Origin: DASPUH01 sp964518505
Lineage (GTDB): Bacteria; Chloroflexota; Limnocylindria; Limnocylindrales; CSP1-4
DNA: 41,369 bases
Direction of reading: 5' to 3'
Assembly: GCA_964518505.1 (NCBI GenBank)
Contig: CAZFGT010000022.1
Location: 1 to 41,369, forward strand
The position numbers were made by a program, and so were the translations under genes. Under the pieces are notes generated by a model. The model was given only the letters and a program-made list of their open reading frames with translations. It searched no databases and was not told where the DNA came from. Of the stretch, positions 37,059 through 41,369 are shown in pieces; the first letter of the stretch is position 1, and each line of letters begins with the position of its first letter.

Positions 37059-39073
37059 GCTTCGGCAGCGGCCGCGGCACGCGCGGGGTGCGCATGGCCG
37101 CCGGCGGGACCGGCCCCCGCGGCGGGCGTGGCTTCGGGATGGCAAGGTCCGTCACCCCGATCCCGCGCGAGCGCCGGGGCACCACGATCCGCCGCATCCT
37201 GGCCTTCTTCAACCCCTACCGCCTGCAGGTCTCGACCGTCCTGGTGGCGATCCTGGTCACGAGCCTCGTCGGCCTCATCAACCCGTTCCTGCTGAAGCTC
37301 CTGATCGACGACGTCTTCACCGCCGGGCACTTCCAGAACCTGAACCTGTACGTGGGCCTGATGATCGTCCTGCCCATCGCCAACGGCCTGATCGGGCTGG
37401 GCCAGACGTACCTCTCCAACTCGGTCGGCCAGCACGTCATGCAGGACCTCCGCGACGCGCTCTACGTGCAGCTCCAGCGGATGCCGCTGCGCTTCTTCAC
37501 GGAAACGCGGACGGGCGAGATCCAGAGCCGCCTGGCCAACGACGTGGGCGGCGTTCAGTCGGTCGTGACCGACACGGCCACCTCCGTGGTGGCCAACACG
37601 GCCACGATCCTGAGCACGATCGTGGCCATGATCCTCATCGACTGGCGCCTGACGCTCCTGTCGCTGGGCCTCATGCCGTTCTTCCTGTACCTCACCTACC
37701 GCGTGGGCAAGGTGCGCCGGACGGTGAGCACCGACGTGCAGGAAGCCCTGGCCGACATGTCGGCCATCAACGAGGAGACCCTCAGCGTCAGCGGCATGCT
37801 GCTGACCAAGACGTTCGGCCAGCAGCAGGCAGCCACCGACCGCTTCCGCAAGGTCAACGTCCGCCTGGGCATCCTGCAGCTCCGTCAGAGCATGGTCGGG
37901 CGCTGGTTCTTCATGATCGTGGGCACGGTCTTCAGCATCACCCCGGCCCTGGTCTACTGGCTGGCGGGCATGTTGCACGGGGCGCCGGACGCGCCGACGG
38001 TGGGCGACATCGTGGCCTTCACCACGCTCCAGAGCCGGCTCTTCTTCCCGCTCGGCCAGATGCTCAGTGTGCAGGTGGAAGTGCAGGGCGCCCTCGCCCT
38101 CTTCGACCGCATCTTCGAGTACCTGGACATGGAGCCGGAGATCGTCGACGCGCCCGACGCCATCCACCCCGACCCCGCCACCGTCCGCGGTCACGTCCAC
38201 TACGCGCACGCCTCGTTCCGCTACCCGTCGGCCCCGCCGGTGGCCATGGCGCCCGACGCGGAGGCCGCGCCGGACGCTGGGGTGCCGGTCGAAGCCGCGG
38301 CTGCCCCGCCCGAGCCGGCCCAACCGCCCGAACCGTTCGCCCTGGAGGACATCGACTTCGAGATGCGACCGGGTGAGCTGGTGGCGCTGGTGGGGCCCTC
38401 AGGCTCGGGCAAGACCACCACGACCTACCTGCTGCCGCGGCTCTACGACGTCACCGAGGGCGCGGTGGAGGTCGATGGCGTCGACGTGCGGCAGATCGCC
38501 CTCGCCAGCCTGGGCCGGATCATCGGCGTGGTCACCCAGGAGACGTACCTCTTCCACGCCAGCATCCTCGACAACCTGCGCTACGCCAAGGCGGATGCCA
38601 CGGACGCGGAGATCGAGGCCGCCGCCCGCGCGGCCGCCATCCACGAGCGGATCCTGGAGATGCCGGAGGGCTACGCCACGCTCGTCGGCGAGCGTGGCTA
38701 CAAGCTCTCGGGCGGCGAGAAGCAGCGCATCGCCATCGCGCGGGTGCTGCTGAAGGACCCCCGCATCCTCATCCTGGACGAGGCCACCTCAGCCCTCGAC
38801 ACGGTCAGCGAGCGGCTCATCCAGGCCGCCCTGGACCGCGCCATGAGCGGCCGCACCACGCTGGCCATCGCCCACCGCCTGTCGACGATCCTGGCGGCGG
38901 ACCTGATCCTGGTCTACCAGCGGGGGCGCATCGTGGAGCGCGGGACGCATCGCCAGCTGCTGGCCCACGGCGGCCTCTACGCGCAGCTGTACCACGAGCA
39001 GTTCCTCAGCGCGGCCGCCCAGAAGGACGACGGACGCGGCACGGCCACGGAGGCGGCGGGAGCGGTCGCGTAG
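37055..39073 (+). CDS. ABC exporter, fused permease-ATPase (type I, homodimeric kind)
   Basis: A 672-residue half-transporter. After about 50 Gly/Arg-rich residues, six spans run to about 345 (FFNPYRLQVSTVLVAILV at the start). The ATPase has Walker A GPSGSGKTTT near 447, signature LSGGEKQR near 551, Walker B ILILDEATSALD near 571 and a switch His in AIAHRLST. Between ASFRYPSA and FALEDIDFEM, in the first strands of the ATPase domain, lies an unusual insertion of about 30 Ala/Pro/Glu-rich residues (about 392-425). It exports lipids, peptides or drugs; the substrate is unknown. ATG 37055 overlaps the previous stop (ATGA). A good terminator follows. Confidence 0.92.
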   Translation: MSFGSGRGTRGVRMAAGGTGPRGGRGFGMARSVTPIPRERRGTTIRRILAFFNPYRLQVSTVLVAILVTSLVGLINPFLLKLLIDDVFTAGHFQNLNLYVGLMIVLPIANGLIGLGQTYLSNSVGQHVMQDLRDALYVQLQRMPLRFFTETRTGEIQSRLANDVGGVQSVVTDTATSVVANTATILSTIVAMILIDWRLTLLSLGLMPFFLYLTYRVGKVRRTVSTDVQEALADMSAINEETLSVSGMLLTKTFGQQQAATDRFRKVNVRLGILQLRQSMVGRWFFMIVGTVFSITPALVYWLAGMLHGAPDAPTVGDIVAFTTLQSRLFFPLGQMLSVQVEVQGALALFDRIFEYLDMEPEIVDAPDAIHPDPATVRGHVHYAHASFRYPSAPPVAMAPDAEAAPDAGVPVEAAAAPPEPAQPPEPFALEDIDFEMRPGELVALVGPSGSGKTTTTYLLPRLYDVTEGAVEVDGVDVRQIALASLGRIIGVVTQETYLFHASILDNLRYAKADATDAEIEAAARAAAIHERILEMPEGYATLVGERGYKLSGGEKQRIAIARVLLKDPRILILDEATSALDTVSERLIQAALDRAMSGRTTLAIAHRLSTILAADLILVYQRGRIVERGTHRQLLAHGGLYAQLYHEQFLSAAAQKDDGRGTATEAAGAVA

Positions 39074-39079
39074 ACGGCT

Positions 39080-39105
39080 GCCGGCGCGCCACGGCGACCG
39101 CCGGC
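39080..39105 (+). terminator. Intrinsic terminator after the ABC exporter gene
   Basis: GCCGGCG (39080-39086) and CGCCGGC (39099-39105) form a 7-bp GC stem with a 12-nt loop, followed by TTTCCCCC. It starts 6 bp after the stop codon. Confidence 0.6.
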
Positions 39106-39108
39106 TTT

Positions 39109-39281
39109 CCCCCGCGGCACCAACCCACGTAGTGCTACGTGCGATCGATGGCCTGGCCACACGGCAGACGGCCGACTCTGAGCACGAGCGGCCTCGCCAG
39201 GATCGGTCGCTCCGGACCTCAAGGCACTTACCACCAACGAGGTTGGTGACACGGGGTTTAGGCGAGGCCAGCGCCGCTGGT
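39109..39281. other. Convergent intergenic region with three inverted repeats
   Basis: CACGTAG-TG-CTACGTG (39126-39141), CACCAAC-GAG-GTTGGTG (39232-39248) and a 9-bp outer stem GGCCTCGCC/GGCGAGGCC (39190-39198 with 39261-39269) enclosing the second. It lies between two converging genes, so bidirectional termination is the simplest role. There is no credible reading frame. Confidence 0.45.
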
Positions 39282-40481
39282 CTACCTAAGCGGCAGCGAC
39301 GCCAGCGGGATCCCATGGATGCCGATCGTCCCGTTGTCCACGTTGTCCAGCGACGACCAGTCGAGCCACCCACCACTGGCGGCAGTCTGGATCGGGGCCG
39401 AGACTGGCACGAGCTCCGATGGCGTTTGGTCGCTTGGTCTCCAGACGACCAGGGCATTTCCTGCTGTCGTGTCGCCGAAGTACTGCTCCTGCCAGGCGAC
39501 GAGACCACTCGGGTCCACGCTCGGCCAGAAGGCGCCGCTCGGGGACTGGCCGTTGGGCAGCTTGCTGATGGCCTCGGGCGCGCCGCCAGGCAAACTGATG
39601 GTGAAGACCTGCTGGTTGTCACCGCTGCCACTCGGGTCATTCAGCCAAGCCAGCCTCCCGGAGACCATCGTCACCTCGTAAGCGGCCGTGGCGATCAGCG
39701 TTGGCACAGGCGATGTGGCGGTGGAAAGGAAGAGCTCGGCGCCGCTGATCTGACCTGCGTCGTCACGCTGACCTTCGCAGAAGGCGATGGATGCCCCATC
39801 CGTGGCGAAGGACTCGAGCGACTGATCCAGCACGACCTTCCGAACGAGCTGACCGGTCTCAAGGTCGAACAAGGCGATCGTGTCCTTGTGACCGGGCTGC
39901 GACGCGCTCGCGACAGCCGCGCGCCCACCCGCCAGATGTACCCACAGGACGGCAGTGGTCGGGGCCGTCGTGATCGTCCTCGTCGTCCCATCGGACACGT
40001 TCATGACCCGAACGCCTGTGGTCGTCGGGCCGTCATCTGTCCAGGCCACCGAGGTGCCATCGACCGACGGCAGTCGCAGGTCGTGGCCTGTTGCGGCCGT
40101 CGCAATGGGTACCACCGCCTGCTTCGATAGATCGACCATCAGGACCTGGTGCGGTGGCCCAGTCTCGGTGGGAAGGTCGGTGAACACCACCAGTGGCCCG
40201 CTCGAGGCGATGCGGTGCGGTGTGAAGCCTGCCGGCAATCCGATGACCCGAAGGCCGCTACCGAGAAGCACATCTGGGTATCCCGAGTATCCGGACGGGA
40301 TGACGGACGGCGGCGGGCGCGTCGATGGTGGTGCGGCCGAGTTCTGGGCAGGGGTCGCCACCGGTGTCAGGGACCGCAGCCCATCTGGGGTCGCCGTCGA
40401 AGTCTCAGTGGCCGGCTGGCATCCGATCGTCGACGCGACGAGCGCCAGAGCGCAAACGATTCGCCAGCGCGCGAGCACCAC
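39282..40481 (-). CDS. Lipoprotein with TolB-like beta-propeller repeats
   Basis: A 399-residue protein. The signal peptide RWRIVCALALVASTIGC ends in lipobox STIGC, followed by a Thr/Pro-rich linker to about 62. The rest shows repeated blade-like units, such as RLPSVDGTSVAWTDDGP, VHLAGGRAAVASASQPG, FATDGASIAFCEG, VSGRLAWLNDPSG and PSVDPSGLVAWQEQ, as in TolB/WD40-like propellers. It is probably an exported binding or scaffold protein with no catalytic motif seen. The GTG start is at 40481, or the GTG at 40478. It is divergent from the Fur-family gene with about 100 bp between starts. Codon use is less G/C-biased than in most neighbours. Confidence 0.72.
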   Translation of the reverse strand: MVLARWRIVCALALVASTIGCQPATETSTATPDGLRSLTPVATPAQNSAAPPSTRPPPSVIPSGYSGYPDVLLGSGLRVIGLPAGFTPHRIASSGPLVVFTDLPTETGPPHQVLMVDLSKQAVVPIATAATGHDLRLPSVDGTSVAWTDDGPTTTGVRVMNVSDGTTRTITTAPTTAVLWVHLAGGRAAVASASQPGHKDTIALFDLETGQLVRKVVLDQSLESFATDGASIAFCEGQRDDAGQISGAELFLSTATSPVPTLIATAAYEVTMVSGRLAWLNDPSGSGDNQQVFTISLPGGAPEAISKLPNGQSPSGAFWPSVDPSGLVAWQEQYFGDTTAGNALVVWRPSDQTPSELVPVSAPIQTAASGGWLDWSSLDNVDNGTIGIHGIPLASLPLR

Positions 40482-40572
40482 TCAGCAACCTCAGCAACAC
40501 GTCCCGAGACCTGGACTCGGCCCATCATGCGCGCTCTCTTCCCGGCCACGTGGGGTGGCCCCAGGCCCCGCC

Positions 40573-40578
40573 TATACT
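40573..40578 (+). promoter_or_regulatory. -10 box TATACT, leaderless promoter of the Fur-family gene
   Basis: Ends 6 nt before the GTG at 40585. It is the -10 closest to TATAAT in this set. Confidence 0.55.
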
Positions 40579-40584
40579 CGCGCC

Positions 40585-41118
40585 GTGCCTGCCACCAGTG
40601 ATCGAGCGGAACTGACGCTCGCCATGGACGAGCGCCCAGAGCCAGCAGCCGCTGACCAGGTCGCATGGGCCAACGTGCGCGATCGCCTGCACGCCCGCGG
40701 CCTGCGCTGGACGCTCCAGCGCAGCATCCTCCTCGACGTGCTCGAGCAGACCGATGGGCACGTCACGGGCGCCGAGCTGGTCGAACGGTGCCGCGCAGTC
40801 GACCCGTCGACGACGCCGTCGACCGTCTACCGCACGCTCGACGTCCTGGAGGAACTGGGCGTCGTACGGCACCACCATGGCGCCGACGGGCGCGAGGAAT
40901 TCCACGTTCGGCCGGCGACGGCCCACGGCCACCTCCACTGCGGCGTGTGTGGCACGAGCTGGGAGCTCGGCCCGGCCGAGCTGGCGCCGCTGGTGAGCGC
41001 CCTCCGAGCCGGGCGCGGCTTCGACGTGGACCTGTCACACGTCACGGTCGCCGGCACCTGCCGCGACTGCCAGGCACGGCTGGACGAGGCACGCCTCGAG
41101 GTCGACGCGAAGCACTGA
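40585..41118 (+). CDS. Fur-family metal- or peroxide-responsive repressor
   Basis: A 177-residue protein. After about 25 residues, the winged helix is visible: RLHARGLRWTLQRSILLDVLE, TGAELVERCRAVDPSTTPSTVYRTLDVLEELGVV. The dimerisation and metal part has HHHGADGREEFH, HGHLHCGVCGTSWEL and a second Cys pair GTCRDCQ, giving the structural Cys4 zinc site. Fur, Zur and PerR cannot be told apart safely from the sequence. A longer frame exists, but GTG 40585 is fixed by the TATACT box 6 nt upstream. Divergent from the lipoprotein gene, which could be its target. Confidence 0.9.
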   Translation: MPATSDRAELTLAMDERPEPAAADQVAWANVRDRLHARGLRWTLQRSILLDVLEQTDGHVTGAELVERCRAVDPSTTPSTVYRTLDVLEELGVVRHHHGADGREEFHVRPATAHGHLHCGVCGTSWELGPAELAPLVSALRAGRGFDVDLSHVTVAGTCRDCQARLDEARLEVDAKH

Positions 41119-41119
41119 A

Positions 41120-41146
41120 TCGGGGTGCCTGGCGGCAGCCCCCGAC
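41120..41146 (+). terminator. Stem-loop after the Fur-family gene
   Basis: GGGGTGCC and GGCAGCCCC pair with one bulged base, 2-3 bp after the stop codon. No T-tract follows. Confidence 0.4.
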
Positions 41147-41148
41147 CC

Positions 41149-41167
41149 GTTACGCGCCCTGCGTAAC
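41149..41167. terminator. Hairpin GTTACGC-GCCCT-GCGTAAC at the end of the DUF4242 gene
   Basis: A perfect 7-bp stem with a 5-nt loop that contains the TAA stop codon of the minus-strand gene and lies 30 bp after the Fur-family stop. It may act as a terminator between converging genes, or may only be a coding coincidence. Confidence 0.3.
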
Positions 41168-41350
41168 CTCGTTCAGGGTGTGGGGCTCCAGGCCGTGAGC
41201 CTCGCGGTGGACGCGGGCAGCGGTCTCACGATCGGGTGCCTCGACGAGGCAGCAGACCTTGCCGGCCTCCTCGTCGTTCCAGTAGTGCTTGTAGTCCACG
41301 TCGTACTTGGCCTGGCCGGGCAGGTCGTGGATGTCAAGGGATGTCGCCAT
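41150..41350 (-). CDS. Short DUF4242 (SCO4226-like) protein
   Basis: A 66-residue protein. The N-terminus is ATSLDIHDLPGQ and the C-terminal part KHYWNDEEAGKVCCLVEAP, then AARVHREAHGL, matching both ends of DUF4242 proteins, small ferredoxin-fold proteins of which SCO4226 is reported to bind nickel. Typical members are about 85-90 residues; here about 20 residues between the first strand and YKHYW, usually an alpha-helix, are missing, an in-frame deletion. A GAGGAG ribosome-binding site precedes ATG 41350. It converges on the Fur-family gene, which would suit a metal-related role, but this is inference. Confidence 0.75.
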   Translation of the reverse strand: MATSLDIHDLPGQAKYDVDYKHYWNDEEAGKVCCLVEAPDRETAARVHREAHGLEPHTLNEVTQGA

Positions 41351-41369
41351 GAGTAGGCTCCTCGTTCGG

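Noticed and set aside
39191..39268. A 78-nt span with a perfect 7-bp closing stem, the size of a tRNA
   Set aside because: No GGTTCRA T-loop, no regular D-arm or anticodon stem on either strand; explained better as nested inverted repeats between converging genes.
1..41369. CRISPR arrays, insertion sequences, integrases, tRNA or rRNA genes
   Set aside because: No regularly spaced repeats, transposase or integrase motifs, or conserved RNA cores were seen on either strand.

Overview
The window reads as chromosomal DNA of a free-living bacterium with very high GC and third codon positions that are almost always G or C. The gene content points to a high-GC Chloroflexota, with an actinobacterial lineage as the alternative. 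It includes a coenzyme F420 pathway (cofD, cofC, cofE), five F420-type oxidoreductases, polyphosphate glucokinase, homodimeric pyruvate dehydrogenase E1 and a glycine-rich double zinc-ribbon protein. A 100-N block flanked by an exact 55-bp repeat shows that it is a scaffold from a short-read, probably metagenomic, assembly. I see no tRNA, rRNA, CRISPR array, insertion sequence or prophage.

Layout. 1-1146: start of a phenylacetyl-CoA epoxidase subunit gene (paaA-like) coupled to a TetR regulator, with three palindromic operator candidates. 1147-5307: proline racemase-family enzyme coupled to a GGDEF diguanylate cyclase, then an F420-type oxidoreductase coupled to a HAD hydrolase. 5305-9791: an HTH protein with a nuclease-like C-terminal half, a PQQ-type sugar dehydrogenase lipoprotein, a zinc-ribbon protein and a polytopic membrane protein. 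9791-14652: aceE, divergent from ppgK-PCD-5'-3' exonuclease. 14602-20696: lipid kinase and inositol monophosphatase, MFS exporter, SRPBCC protein, a small membrane protein, an F420-type oxidoreductase and a purine nucleoside phosphorylase. 20780-24475: complete osmoprotectant ABC transporter (ATPase with CBS domains, two permeases, binding lipoprotein). 24571-26549: DUF1684 protein and an EAL-type phosphodiesterase. 26752-32975: the F420 region (PPOX-fold enzyme, FGD-like enzyme, cofD, lipoprotein, cofC, cofE, LLM oxidoreductase). 33016-39073: thioredoxin reductase, methyltransferase, membrane spermidine-synthase-like protein and ABC exporter. 39282-41350: lipoprotein beta-propeller, Fur-family regulator and a short DUF4242 protein.

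Expression logic. At least a dozen genes have a TANNNT -10 hexamer ending only 6-8 nt before the start codon, which predicts leaderless mRNAs. Genes inside operons are joined by ATGA, GTGA or TGATG overlaps. A minority, including opuCC, cofD and the zinc-ribbon gene, have a real leader and a Shine-Dalgarno sequence. This pattern was used to choose many start codons.

Most notable points are the leaderless promoter architecture, the 40-bp inverted operator pair beside the TetR gene, the false assembly gap, the methyltransferase / spermidine-synthase-like / ABC exporter cassette, the overlapping divergent aceE-ppgK promoters and a CsoR-like palindrome over the trxB promoter. No clearly new defence or mobile system is visible.
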